From contig OX104127.1 in assembly GCA_944470555.2 (NCBI GenBank), positions 29,465,661 to 29,529,660 on the forward strand: a stretch of 64,000 nt of DNA, written 5' to 3'. Origin of the DNA: Heterobilharzia americana (Eukaryota > Platyhelminthes > Trematoda > Strigeidida > Schistosomatidae). Positions 40,001 through 55,000 of this stretch are shown here, in pieces. The notes under the pieces are model-generated. The model had not been told where the DNA came from. It made no database searches and saw nothing but the letters and a program-made list of their open reading frames with translations. Within the stretch, counting starts at the first letter, position 1. Each line of letters starts with the position of its first letter. Made by a program: the position numbers and the translations under genes.

Positions 40001-43000
40001 ATCAAAAGTAGCCTGCAAATTGTATATTGCACTGCGATAATAAAGTTATCTGCTGTTGAGTGATTAAAGGTAATCGTTAGAAACCTTTGGACCTAGTTTT
40101 CATGTTTATTAGTTATCAGTATCCAACTAAGTGATGATCCATCATGTATTCGAACCGTAATTATCTAGCCCTTTGATTGTAAAACTCAACAACAGGATAT
40201 TCAGGGTGTGAGTAACTTCCAACTGAGAACAGATTAAACCTCATAAAATCTCTGATTTCATTAATTGTGTAAAATCTCTTTGCAGGTGGTTGAAGAGATA
40301 CATAAAACCTGAGTTATAAGCCTACTACTAGCGACCTTCAGTTATTCAACGTCAGACAAAGTATGATTATACTGTCAACTTGATTGGCCACTAATGAGTT
40401 ATCAGTTGGGGTTACTACTTTATTTCAAATTCATATAAATGGTGCATACTGTACGATGAGCCTTAAAATTTTGTGATTCGACTGGTTTCAGGGGTATTAA
40501 CTGATTTCAAAGCAGTTTCCATCATGCAAAGAAATCAGGTGGACGACCACTGGAAAACTGGGACCACTGAACATCTTTTCCATCCTAACATGGGACTGCT
40601 CGGGCATGCGTACCCATGGGCTTATAAAGGATCAATCATGCAACCATAAGCTCTCAAAACAAGCAAGTTACTATCGAGCCAGTGGATCGGAATTCATTGA
40701 CGTACGTTTTCATCATTCTAGTAACTGATGATACGGTCCACTATCATCCAAGGTCTTCGAAGAGTATCTGTCTTCATACCTGACTTAATCGACTCCGTTA
40801 ATCACAACTTTCATTCAAACTTCGGGAAATCTATCTCTAAGCAGATGACTATTAATACGTCCGTTATTCCCATTGTGATATCAAAAACAAGATATTCAGC
40901 GAACAAGACTCTTTTCAACGAATTTATTCTCAAGCTGTACATTAGTATATATACGATATTTAAAGACTGTAACCCGTGAGGAAGATTTAACTGAAATAAT
41001 GGAGGGTTGAAACAATAATAATGATGGTGGTGATAATTATAATGTTGATAGTTGATGACATAAAGGTCAAATGGTAACAAAAAAGGGTTACGTAAGACTT
41101 TCCAATCGTTTATAAAGTGCACATAGATTAAAAGGGTGAGAACGTTAATAAATAATCAAAGGATTAGGTAGTATAAATGTGATAAGTTAATTGGAGTAAA
41201 TTGAAAATGTTTTCGATAACGCTATTAGAAGACGAAGATTATCTGAAAAATGTGGTGTATTTGAGCAATACATTTCGAACAGTCTGATCTAATAGCGTTA
41301 TCGAAATTTATTAAAGGGATTAATTGTTTCAAATTTTTGAAAATGTTTTGTAAAAGTTGCGATTATTCGGAAGACCAAATGAAATAACACCAGAAACAAA
41401 TAAATACAAAACACAGGGTGATAATGACGATATAAGAGTACAAAGGTTAATCTGACGAAAAAGGGAAAGGGGGTGAAGATCGAAAAATGGACGAAGCGCA
41501 CCAAGACTAAAATAAATTAAGGCCAAGGTAGAGACAGAGACTGTAAATACTTCTTTTGCACACAAAGGTCAGGCTTCAGTTCATGGATAGCCAAGGCCTC
41601 TGCTGTTTTTAGAAGCTGAACACAGAGGAGACGTGAGGTGTTAGGGCGGATTCGACAGACAGCCTTGAAATCCTTGTTTGAGTAGGCTCAGTGGTTGCAA
41701 TCGATCAAGGGTAAAAAGAAATGCATCAGAAGTTCTATTCTTGAAAAGAGTCCTCTTCTCTGAATATCTTTTTTTTTGGATAACTATTAAGCATTGGCCA
41801 GCAATTTGGTTGATTGTGTTATTGGAATCGACTGATTTCAAGGCAGTCTTCACCATTAAATGATGTCATTTTGTGTTTACTCTTAGAAATTAAGTTAAAA
41901 CAGTTTATCACCGAGTTTTACACATAATTCTCAAACAAATATCAGTTGTCTGGTGGGAAATATTTGTAGCTCTTCTGATGCTCTTATTGCTCATAAGGTT
42001 TGAGATTCCATGAGAAAGGCTCCAAACATCAGTTTAGGCATCATAGTTAATAAAAATTCACGTAGAGAAATTTAAATAAGCGACTGGCCAAAAAAACTCA
42101 TGTACAGACAACAACTGAACCAAGATCATACTTTATGCTAAAGCAGTTGTTGTGTTGAGTAATTGAAAAGAGTTCGAAATGTTTTCCGTCTTGAAAATTT
42201 TTACACGTATGCCCTTTTAGTCAGTAAGCTTTATCATCTCTACAAAGAACCTTAACAGCATCTTGGAGAGGCAAACTACAAAGTTAACTGGCATATAAAC
42301 AGAGGTATTGAATAAGAACTTCATTTACCTTGATGTCTTGTTCCTTTCACAGAATAACACAGTCAGCTCAAAGGAAAGTAGTAGATATCCCTTTGAACTG
42401 TACTCGGAGGTATTCCCTTATCGAGAACCAGGCAAAAGTAGTAACAGTTGACATGATAAACTGATTCTTTAGTTATAATAAGTGTGATCATGTTCATTTA
42501 TTCTAACCTGAAGAAAACAGATTATATGAGTAAGAAATGTATACTTCTTTAACGTTTGTCAGTCGTCTTAAGGAAATCAGATCCATGGTTCAGCCTCGAA
42601 TGCTGGCTGAAATGGATTGATGAGGTTATAAGTTGCAACCATTATTATCACTGCAAACTCATCTAACTGGCTATTTTCTAAATGCTAATGACTTCCCCTG
42701 AAGTAAAAATGGCATCCACTTACCAAATAAAGTAAGTTCAAAGCATAGGAATAAAGTCGTAGGTCACTTGAGAAAATAATCCTGCCATAGTGATGAAATA
42801 TTCCATCCCAATACGGGTGGATTTGTTGCTCATATTTTGAAAGAAACAACCAGTTATGCGTTGAAATCTTCACTTGAAAGCTGATATCTTCCATAAAATT
42901 GACTGGAATCTGTCTTAGTATGTATGCCTTAATTGCAGATGCTAAGGGTTTATTAAGCTTTGAATTGATTAATCGGTAAGCCTACTAATGATATGTTTCT

Positions 43001-46000
43001 TCAATGTGTATTAGGACTACTGTTCGTCTAATGTTGAATATTTATGTCTGTGTATAGCAGTTAATAAGGGTAGATCTTTTACTTCAATCTGATTGCCATT
43101 TGTCAAACTAGCCAAATATATATTAGTCTCATAAATATGAGAGTAGATTTTGTTCAATACAGTAAAGTATAATTTCATTACAGTTTTTTTATTATATTAA
43201 TTATACAGTGAAACATTATTATTTACTAGATGACGTCTCAAGTATAATTTATTACTCATAACCTTGATATAGATTTGAGTAACTAGTCTTTCTTGAACAG
43301 TCATTCAGTATACAATAACATTTGACTATGTAGGACTTATAATTCGAAAAACTATGATAGTTAAACAAAAGTCATCTAATTCTATTTATAAAACATATAA
43401 ATAGATAATATCTTAACCTAAAACTATGAATGCGTCTATACTGCTTCGAAAAAGATTTACCGTTGAACCTCAAATTCAAGGGAGATAATGCAGCAGTGAA
43501 AGAGACTATCAACACTCATAAACAGAACATTCTTTGCCACCAATCTTGGAATCATATTCTCATTTCAGAAACTTATTTGTCAGTAGAGAAAAGATAAGCT
43601 AGTACATTGGATTACATCAGTGTGTATATCAGTTTCCTTATTTCTTTAGAGTCGAGTACAAAAGCCATATCATGCACCAGCTTATACAACGCACTTCCAA
43701 ACACTGCCCAACTTGTCTGACAAAAGTAGAAAGGAAATACATCTGCATCTCTATAACAGAACATTTATTATACCCAGGAGATTTGGCTTCTTTAGATAAT
43801 TTCTTTAAGCTTTGCACAAAGTGAGGCCCAACCAATCGGAAAAAGTAAGGTTTAGACATCTTAAAATCAATGAAGCATTAGCGGTTCAAAAGTCAGAACC
43901 ACCATTATACGGTATGTAGAACCTCTTCCTTTGCCATGGTCATTATGGCATATCACTCACTCTAGTTAATTTTCATATGACGTGACTATTTTTATTCACT
44001 TCCTCATTCTCAACGACTGTAGACATTATGTAGGTTTTCTTTGTCACGAAATTTTTATTGACCTTTGACCGGAAATTACTCTGGAATGTTCTAACATTCT
44101 TATTGTATATTCATTATTGTACAACTAAATGAATGATTTTGTCGGAAAAGAATTTGTTTATTTCCTGCAATTGTCTTCTGTGTTTTCCTACTCATATTTA
44201 CAAAATTTATAAAAATCATTTTTTCCGTCTAATATCAGTATACTTATAAATTAGCAGTCTAATCATATAACAAAAGTCTTTTGATTGTAGTAGTGAAATA
44301 CATATTCAGTAATTTTCGCAGGCACCTTTTTCAAGATTAGAATAACAACTCAGATAGTATCTATCACGTTCAACAGAATTCGGCAAAAAGTGAAATTTCA
44401 TGAGTTTTCTGCTAATGATCTGACTATTCAGATTCGACAGTAAGCCATCCTTTACAGCTTAGTTGATAGGAAGATTTTTCAATATGGTATGGGGTGGCAT
44501 TTAAACTTAAAAAATCGCTCAGAGATAAGCTTCGTTAGTTTAGGGATCCGAGCGATTCAGTTAAACAAGATAATCTAATCCACCGAATTCCATATAATGA
44601 CTTAGAGATCAATTACATAGGTCAAACTAGCCAATTGGGGTCAGTTTGATTATCCGAACACAGCAATGTAGCTAAATACAGAATGACAGACCCCAATGAA
44701 ATCACTAATCCATAAAAATACTTGGCTTTTCCAATACATACATTAACACACAACTACACAATAGGCTGGGAGGGATGAAACCATTATATTTAAGTCCAAT
44801 ATAATTAGGTGGAGAAAGAGATTGATTACTGAATCTTTGTTCATCGAATCAACACCCAACATATATAATATGAATGATACAACATCCACACCAGAGATGT
44901 GGGAAATTCCACTACCACTAACAGACAAAGAATGCGAGGTGATATGACTGGGAATATCAAATATCGAAAGCTGTTTGATTTATATTGATATATTTAAAAG
45001 AAATACTTTATGCTCGAAACGTCATCAAATAAACTATACTATATAACTATGTACTATATATAATAAAAAAATCTAATATGGAAAGACAGTTGGCACTTCA
45101 TGATTCAACCGTCCACTAGTATATTGATGACCGTTATCAAAGTTATGTTGTGGTTCTTATTATCAGTTCTGTGTAAATACAGTACAATATGGCCACTAGG
45201 GTGGACAGTAGTATGATGTACTCTCTTCAACAATTGTAGGTGGTCTGTTGGAACTCCAGGACCAATATGCTGAGCTTTTCCACGTTCAAAATCAGTTAGC
45301 ATCAACCTACCCTTCAAACTTTAATTAATCAGCTATCACAGTCAAAAATGTTAACAAATAGGTACACAAGCCGCAAGTGACCTTCATAAGAGTTTCGACA
45401 TCATCAATTATGCGCGTTGGTCACTCACATGTATCGCATTGTAACTCATACGGCTGTGCTGCATCGTCTCTTGTTCTACTTTTAAATGAAATAGTTCGAG
45501 TTCAAGAAATGGGGTAAATCTATTCTATGTTTTAAGCATTGTCTGCTAGTGAGTTTCTTTGAGGAAACTACTGTTGATTGTCTAAAATCTATACGAAACT
45601 AATCACGGTACCATGTTGCACAACTTGCTTATTATAGTAAACCGCTTAAATAACTGAAGGTGACTATTTCTAATATTGAGAGATAGACTTATTATCAACG
45701 GGAGACTGTTTCAGGACTAAAATATATCAACTATAATACTAGTACTGACAGTGATATATGTACACTCTTCTTTTCCAGATTTATGGTTAATTGATCAGCT
45801 GTCTACAATATTATCCAGAGTTGAACTTAACCAGCCATGGACATTAGTCAACCTAATCGGGAGTGATGATAATTCAGTTTTAAATACTTATCAACAGTCT
45901 GTTAATGAAACAACTTTAAGTTTATTATCACCAAGCTATTCGTATTTCAGTATCTTGGTTAGATATCGGTATTCATGCTCAATAAACTACTACGGAGAGG

Positions 46001-49000
46001 ACTGTAATCATTTCTGCAGACCACGAGACTCCAGTTTTGGTCACTATCAGTGTCATCCACAAACAGGCGAGTTAGTATGCAACCCAGGATGGATAGGAGC
46101 AAGGTGTAGTCAAGGTATGTTGTTCATTTTCACAGTAAAATTGTCTTTAATTATCACCCATACAAAGCGTTAGGCCATTCTCTTCTAATTATTGTTGTTA
46201 CTATCATTATTATTATTATTATTGTCAGTAGTAGTAATGGTAGTAGTAGTAGAAGTATTCTTACATTCTAATATTTTCTTGAAGACGTGATCATTTCATC
46301 GCAATAATACCTATAGAAATTCAGCTCAAAACACGTGATAGACTCTCACATATTGCTAAACTATTCAAATTCACGGCTTTGAAATCCTGATTCTTTCCGC
46401 TCTAAAAACTGTTTATTCGTAATTAAAACAAAGTAGGAAAAAGTTGACCTTAAGTTTTAAGTCAATCGCACAGGCAATACAAGTTTTATTTGTACAGACA
46501 TAGATGACAGTTAGTTTCTAGAAAAGTTTCGAAGAATTGTTGGATAGAGTAGCACTGGACATAATCAACCTTCTATTCGAATAGGTATATTTAAGAAGTA
46601 ACTTTCAGAAGGCTTTGAAAGTTCTAGAAATGACGAGTGGATTATTATTACTTTGCCAATATCCAGAAATGTTGCTAACAATTCAGATAAGCTTTTTTCT
46701 GATCACAGTAATGCCTGGTCCTATGTTGATCTGCATGGATCACAAAAGGGATTTACTTTCGTTATCATATGGTGTTATTCGTAAAACCATTTAGATAATT
46801 ATTGTCATATCATTAAATGTACTGCAGTAAGCTGTATGTGTCTTATCCTACTAAAGTATTCTTTTAAGCAACAAATTAAATATAAAGCATTCGCTGAAGT
46901 GATACTGTGCCATAAGACTTATTTCTTTGTAATGAAATACCTTGATCATATTGATGTTCAACGTTGATAAAAAAGATATGAATTTTTAAGTAGAAAGAGT
47001 AAATACCCCTTGTCTTATTGAGCACCATTCGTCAAAAATGTTTAGGGCAAGAATGGTTTCAGAAGTTCGAAACTTGACAATCCACTCATTATGTAAAATT
47101 TTAGATAAGCTACTCTAAGATATAATATTCATTCACTAATCAATCACTCACCAGTAGATTTAGTCGTGTAGAAATGTGTGAGTTTATCGGGAAAAAAATG
47201 ATTAAAATCTATTCTTTGTTAGTTGCTGAAACTATATGAGTTGTCTGAGGCTTGGTAGACTGGTGTTATTGACGTTGGATGATGATTCAGAAGGACTGAA
47301 GGCCCAGACTGATGACAAGAAGGTCATTGTTTTGAATCCTACACTGACCTAGATTATAAGCACAGAGGCCATGTTCAACGGTTTAGTTCACTTTCTTCTT
47401 ATAACTTCACTGGGTGTAAATTTATTGAGCATTTCGTATTAGTTATTTTTTTAGAAAATTTGTTATTCTTCTAAATTCACTTGACAAAATAGAAATTATA
47501 GTGCATGTATTTTACTTGAAATGTTTAAATAACCGTATTACAATTATATTTTTCACCCACTGTAATGAAAAGGAAACAAACCTTTCCGAGTCATATAACA
47601 ATAATAAAGACTTTTCACCCTGTTCTGATTGTTGAAATCGTTGCTGTCAAATGAATTCTACAGAAATTATGGGTTCTAAAGGAGACGTTTATCAACCTCT
47701 TGTCTCTTGGAAATCAGTAACATTTCAGTTCAAACCTTCTCCTTCCAGCGATAAAAAGTATTAACACCTCTGATATAATACTTATTTCTTTCCACTTTCA
47801 TTTTAACTATTGTTGGTAATTGCCACCATATTTTTTAGCTCTTGCTAAAGCCAGAGTGAGTTATACATTTATACTACTTAAAAGAAAACATTAGTAGTTA
47901 AAATAATACATGAAATATTTTCTGGAAAGTTAATAATTACATTGAGTAGAAAAATAACAAGTAATAGGCAAAGATTTTCATATATTCGACGATTCTCTAC
48001 TCTCTTGAATAGTACTTTCGTACTTTCGGAAACAGCGTAAATGTCCTCCTGTATTCTAGTAAGTCTTGATATATAGTGAGCATACTGTCCAAGCAGACGA
48101 AATGATGTAAAACATAATCTACTAAGTGTCTCTGAAACAAAATGCAGTTATGATAAATACTGTAAGTTGTATGCAAACTTATCATTGCACCTTAATATGC
48201 ACACAGTGTAAACCTTGAGGCATTTGTTAAGACTTCCATAAAAATTAATGAAAAAGGTATTCTTACTGAAAAACTTTAATTTTTCTTGTCATCTTAAACT
48301 CTTAGCAACATTCTCTTTATCCAATATTTAAGGTTACACCAGAAGTTGGGCTGTTTATGCACAATATATTATAATTTTTATGAATCTCATCCATATAAGT
48401 TTTCCGTTATCGGCACACTGTAGACATAAATAGTAGAAAAAAGTTGTTCTTTTAACCAAAATCATCCTAAATGGAGATAGAAATTAGAGCTAACATTGAA
48501 AAGTTAATTTTAATCAAATCGAATCCATTTTCACTTCTTATAAGAATACTAGTATTCTTTACCAAACGAAAGTGCTTTGTTGGAAAGGTTTTATTATATC
48601 TCCATCCTAAATTGTGTATATAAATTTTTTTTGAAAGTAATTCTGTACTTTTTAGTTTGAAAACCAAACCAAGTTTAAATGTGGTTTCAAATATATGATG
48701 ATCCACAAACACTATGAATGCATTGGTGGAAAACTGAATTATTCTTAGATAGATGGACAAATTTATTATCAATCGACTTCTTTTGTTTGTATTCAGTACA
48801 CTGAGTTTGTTTTATTGATAATGGTTGACCTGTCTTGTTTAAAAGAAATGATGAAGAGTGTCATCCAACATATGCCATAGGATCAATCGCGTTACATCTA
48901 AGCAAAGTAGCACTGTTTAAATATTCAAATATATTCAATTGCTACACTTTCTTTTAATATCTGATGCATTTATGATGATAGTCGACATGTCAATAAAACT

Positions 49001-52000
49001 TTTGCTAACCTTAACCCCAAATTAAACTGCAACTTACTCTGAATATGATGATATTTTGTTGAATGCAAAAAGGAATTATAACTCGATCTCATTTAAGTAA
49101 AACACTAAATTGGATACATGTTAAACACTTCAGGAAGTTATTGTTTGCCTGATATAGATCAATTCAATATAAACTATTCTTCACAGTTTCTCTAGGTCTT
49201 TTAGATATGACGATAGCGAAGATACGAAGTTTTCTGTCCACCTCAGTTTTTAAAAATGTTGAGGAATGTAAAGCAAAAAGCTCTCAAAAATCATACTGAT
49301 TCAAACAGATCTGTCACATCAGAAAAATCACGTCGTTATGAACTAAAATAGTTATTGTTAACTTAACCTACAAGGCTAATTTAATATCCATAGCTTTTAT
49401 CAGCTAACTGAGTATGGAATGTTTCACCAAAATGTCTAGTTTTGAAAAACGTATAATCGTGTTTACTGATGACAATGATGATCGATGCTTCGAATTTTTT
49501 AAACGTAACTTAATAAATGAATCCATTTTTTTCATAAACGTCTCAGCACTTTGTAGAGCTGGTTGTAAACATGGTACTTGTATTGGACCGGAATTATGCA
49601 GGTGAGTGAAACTAGAACTTATTATACATAGTTTACATGGATGTAATATGCAAACTTCTTATTCTATATTGAATTCAAGGAGCTAATTACCTTTGTAGGT
49701 TACAGAGTAGTAAAAACGTGGGGAAATCGATGCTCAGTGGTTAAATGCTATTAAATAAAGTCTGAATCTTGGGTTTCTTACTTTTTGACTTACCTGTTGC
49801 ATGAATCGAATGCATAAAAATGATCTATCAGACTTAACTATTTATTTTTGAGCGAGTTGTGGAGATTTGGAAATATTTCAAGTTGTTATTCATCGTAGGC
49901 TGACATCAGTCTACGATGAATAACAACTTGAAATTTAACTATTTATTATTAGTTTGACTACCTGAGAAAATCGTGGTTTGGCAGGCTTTTATTGAGACTG
50001 CGTAGTGATCAAAGGTGAAATGAAAATTTGCAAAGCGGTAGAATCGAAACCAGCGACCACCGGGTTTCTGGCTTGTCACTTTAGTGACTGATCCACCATA
50101 CCCGACTGCTGACCACATTTTTATTTCACTTAAACCACCAAGGGTTTTGCCTAACTTCTGCTTGAATTCGTGACACATTACTATCAGCTGATCGAACTCA
50201 TACTGGCTACCCACTCAGGACTTCTCATCCTAATCTCAATCTACATGAATTAAAGAACGGAAGCATTTTATTAATTATCACTTTCACTACCTTAAATAGC
50301 TGTGCTTTGGCCGTGGCCTAAAATTTCATTCAACCCTCAGTCATCACCCACTGTAAAGTGTTTGTGTAAATAGATAACTGTTGATTGTCAGAAGTTAAAT
50401 GCCAATCTTTCGCTGGTTAATACACTTTTCTGTACATATCTTGACAACCCTTTGGATGAATGACGGAGGCTTTTTATGGAGGTTGTTGGTTCTTATATTT
50501 AAAATCTAGACTTCCTACGGATTGTTGGACCAAGCACCTATTGATTTACGTACTACAGCTCCGCACTTTGTACTGAGTAATTGCAATAGTCACATTTTTC
50601 ACAAGTAAGAAGTCATCAGTTAGATCTACTGGTTCAAGTGATTGAGACTAATCTTAGGGTAACTTTTTGGTGGTGTTTTCAAAACAATTTATGATTATGA
50701 TACATAAAGCCTTTTTACGCTTCTCTCTTGCACTAGGGAATAATGAATATATTGTGCTGATATCTTACTGAATTGCATACTGAAGCACAACCTTACCAGA
50801 CTGTTCATGCATAACAGTCATAGAATTCTATACACAACTTTGGTTTAGATATAGTATATTGTTGGACTGGAGTAATATCATCAGCTACATCAATATCACT
50901 TACTTTTTTGTAGTAAGTAAACATTAAGATGACACAGGATCATAAGCACCAGATTCTAACAATGGCTGCAGCTATATAGCAGATATGTATTCTTTGAGAA
51001 ATTGGAAATCTGAGGTGGAAGTTAGATTTTGAACTTCCTTCTACTGCATAGGTGATGTAAAGTATATACCTTCCTTCACATTTGCTAGCGTATATTCTCA
51101 TATATTTTAACACGAAATGAAGGGAATGAAGCAAAGTGTCTAGAAGACTAACTGCCTGGAGTTTCCAGCAGTAAGACAAACCTTTACAAGATAGTTTATC
51201 TGTAGTTGTCTAATATACTATCATCACTGAAGTTACTCTTTCATGAAAACTACGTAAGACAGAGCCTCTTACAAACTCAATCCTTATGCGTAATTCCAAA
51301 CAAAGCACATTTCTGTCATCTTAAGGGATATATTACATAATTTAGCTTGAATGAGTTGACAACTATAACGGCGAAAATCTAGTGGCCGATCGGTATACAC
51401 ACTCCAGTTCAACTGAGGTCAAGTAATTACTTCAACGACTTGATCATAGTCTCTATGAATTCAACGTTGAATGATACAGGTTAAAAATCTTCGACAAGAC
51501 ATATATTCTACCAAGTTAGCTGATCAATATCAGCAGCTATAGAATCTGAGTTAAATGTATCCTACCAAATAACCGCATTCATAACACAAACTACAGTCTT
51601 GCTGCTTTACAATCTAGGAGTTAATTTAGTTAAAAAAAATTATAAATTAGCAAGTTATTCCCCTAAAAAATGCCTATTAAGGTGTGAGATATTAATAAGT
51701 AAACTGTACCACTAACTATGTTTACCATCTTGGTTTTTTTCAGTTGTATAGACGGTTGGACAGGTTCCCATTGTGATCAGTGTGTTACAACACCAGGCTG
51801 TGTAAATGGTCATTGTCAGTTAAGTTCAAAACATGCTAGCTATTTACCATTTACATGTGAATGTGAACCAGGTTGGACTGGAATGCTGTGTAACATAAGT
51901 AAGTTTGCCGAACAACTAACTGATAAGTAATGATCTTTTTCGACTTTTAACAATTACTTTTTACTCATTTATTAGTAGTATGATGTTTTCGAAGACCGAC

Positions 52001-55000
52001 TTTCTGTAAGGACTCCAGCGTATTGCTTTCTCCTTCTTTAATCAAAGTTTCATAAATCTCATTTCAATTTAGACGGCTAAAAGGGTGATTCACTTCACAC
52101 AAAAACTGAACAGATTTAAAGGAATTTCATCTGATAAAAATGCACTTCTCATAAGCAACAGTGTAAAGTACCCTGTTTATAACGCGCTGAATGACTACAA
52201 GTAAAGAAAGACAGGAGAACAAAGAGAACTTCAAAAAGTAGATAGACTTCAGGCAGTATCTATGCCAATCTGTCAGAAGCACACTGACAGAAGTGAGTAT
52301 GACTTCATTTAGTGGCTGCTAATACTTCTAAAATGCTGTTACTTGTATACTTTTCCCTAGTGTCATATAAAATTTTTAATTTACTGTGATGATTTACTAT
52401 AGTCTCTTTAAAAATGTAGCCTTTTTCCATTACCTCCAAATATCCTACTCTCCCAGCTGTACAACGCTTGGCATGACTAGACTATTGCTCGCTCGTTTGA
52501 TTGCCTCAAGAGCTTGTAGGGGTTGCTGGTTGTGTTACTATTACGTAACGTTTAACCAACCCTACTTAACTTGATGTGCTCTAGTAGCTTCTTAATCAGT
52601 ACCTTACCTAACGTGCAAGTACTGATAACGAAACACAAACCAAAAGGACTGGCATTCAGGAATGTATTCAAAGGAGTAATATATCTAATTAAAATAAATG
52701 TGGTAATAATTATTAGGGGAAACGTTCATCCAATTTATCTGGCTAGTATAACTGAGCTATGGACTCTGAGGTTGTGCGTGTTAACAAGCACAAAGGGAGC
52801 GCAAAACGGGGTTGAAGTCTGTTTAGATGCATGCATGTTAAAACAAAACTTAAGGCACTTTATGCATCCGAAGGCAAGCTAGAGGTTTACTTAGTCAACA
52901 CTAAGTTAATTTGTTTTAATATATTTATTTATTTTAGCCCTAGCTGGATTTTGGTGCCAGGAAAGTGCACTACAAGCTTATCTCTTTTACAATCAGACTT
53001 TATGTAGCTACACTGAACTAGTGTTAGTAAAGAGAACAAATATTCAGTAACTAATTATTCTCAAAGGAGTTTTCATCACAGTTCAGTTTCATTCAGAGAA
53101 TTACTGAAGACCTGGAAGCACCATACAACTGTTTCGTCATCACTGAGGTTCCTTCAGAATGAACACTCATGACTTCACTAGAAAACCAGAACAGTCAGAC
53201 CTTCTGGCAAGTACACCATCACTCACCACCTGGATTGCCACACAGTGGCTTGTATTTCCAAGTTACTCATTCTTTGTTTAGAGAACGCTTTGCATACTTT
53301 TCACTCTATCCGCAGAACTGGTGCTAAAGCTATCGGTTCTTCACCCAACACTTAATCGTGAAGGTGTGTTTAGGTCAGAAGAAGAGTAATGATGGTTATA
53401 CAGTGACATTACTAAATAGCAAGGTATTAGACTGTTTGTCTCAGTTTTCCTGTTGCCGTCTGTAAAACAGCAAGTTGTTGGGGACTGTAGATGATGAGAC
53501 TAAAAATAGAGAGCAGGGGTGTGGGTGTGTTCCTGAAATGTGTTCGGCTAAATGGCAGTTTTAGATTATTGTATTTCCCTTTTATGTATTTTTCTTTTTA
53601 CGGTAGCTGCTTCCTTCGCTTCACTATTGTTCATTTTCCCTTAAGTGTACTCACATACAGTGTAACAAATTTGATCAACAAGCACCTGTAATAGGTTCAA
53701 TATAGTTTGTTTGTCTGCTTCACTCCAGCCCACTGACTAACAGAATATTTTCTCACAAGTTTAACCCGCCAGATTTAACTTAATTTCGAATTGACAATAA
53801 ATTAAGTATAATCTTTTTCTAATCATTCAAGTAATGTCATTCGTATTTCAGATATGCGTACATGTGATGAACATACTGATATTTGTCAAAATCGCGGTGA
53901 ATGCGTCAATCAACCTGACCCAAATGGAATGAAAGTAACGTATCGATGTGAATGCTTGCCAGGATTTTATGGTGCACACTGTGAGAAAAAAATTACTGAC
54001 TGTAAATTCCATGGATGCAATAACAGAGGAAAATGTCAGGTAGATCAAAATGTTCATTAGAATTTTGTCTCAAATGTTAAGTAAAATAAAATGTGGAAAA
54101 ATTCAGTCTTTGAGATGTTTTCTACACTGATTTTTAATTTACTAAGAGCCTTATAACATACAACGGCCATTTGTTTACAGCATTCAATGCATCAGGATAC
54201 TGAATGATTTAGATGATTTGAACATCCTTATTCAATGTTCAGCTGAAGTGAATAACTTTGGAAAATCAACTTAATCTTCATCAGAAACTGTTTTCTCATT
54301 CATCGGTTACCGCTTAATAGTTTAAGCAGAAAGTTGATGCAAATATTTATCTTTTCAGATATTATTTATTTGGAATATTTAAAAGAGATCCTCTTCTAAT
54401 GATGCCACCATATTTGACATTGAAATTAGTGCAATGCATTACTGTGTATGTTACTAGATAACGAAAAAAGTTTGTGAAGAATTGCTGAAAACCATGAAAC
54501 TTTTAACAGGAATTTTTAGCCACTTTAGATCCCTCTAGCAGTTAGATCCTAAATTCTTTCTCATTAATAGTTCTCACTAATATTTAGGTTTTGTAGTCAT
54601 CATTTTGGGACTGAGTTACCCTATATGAATATAAGGGTTGAAAATCTACAACACTGAAAGATATTCACACTAAGTTGAATTTGAAATATGCCAATTATTA
54701 GAAACAAGCCATCAAGTAACCAAAAACTTATTCCCTTTTGGTCCTTAATTCAAAATGATGCTTACTTGTAAACCACCTATTCTTTGAGACATGAAACATG
54801 CTTACTGTTGATTCAGAATCTGTCAACTAGTATGTAATGGACCACAATAGATTACAAAATTATCTTCTCTGTACAATTTTCTCTGTGACCTATTTTACCT
54901 TATAATGTGTATGGATGAAAACAAAACAAAAGTATTCATAATCACTACTGTCTGACCTCGAAGACAACTGTTCACAGTTATTGTGCTTGAGTAAATGCTT

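Noticed and set aside
42225..42420. Possible PLE reverse-transcriptase block (NFIYLDVLF)
   Set aside because: Only a few residues fit and stops interrupt; too weak without a profile search.
43638..43859. Minus-strand 73-codon stretch and the overlapping + frame starting VEYKSHIMHQLIQR
   Set aside because: Lies inside the inverted-tail retroelement and is probably element-derived, but I could not match it to an RT or integrase motif, so no function is given.
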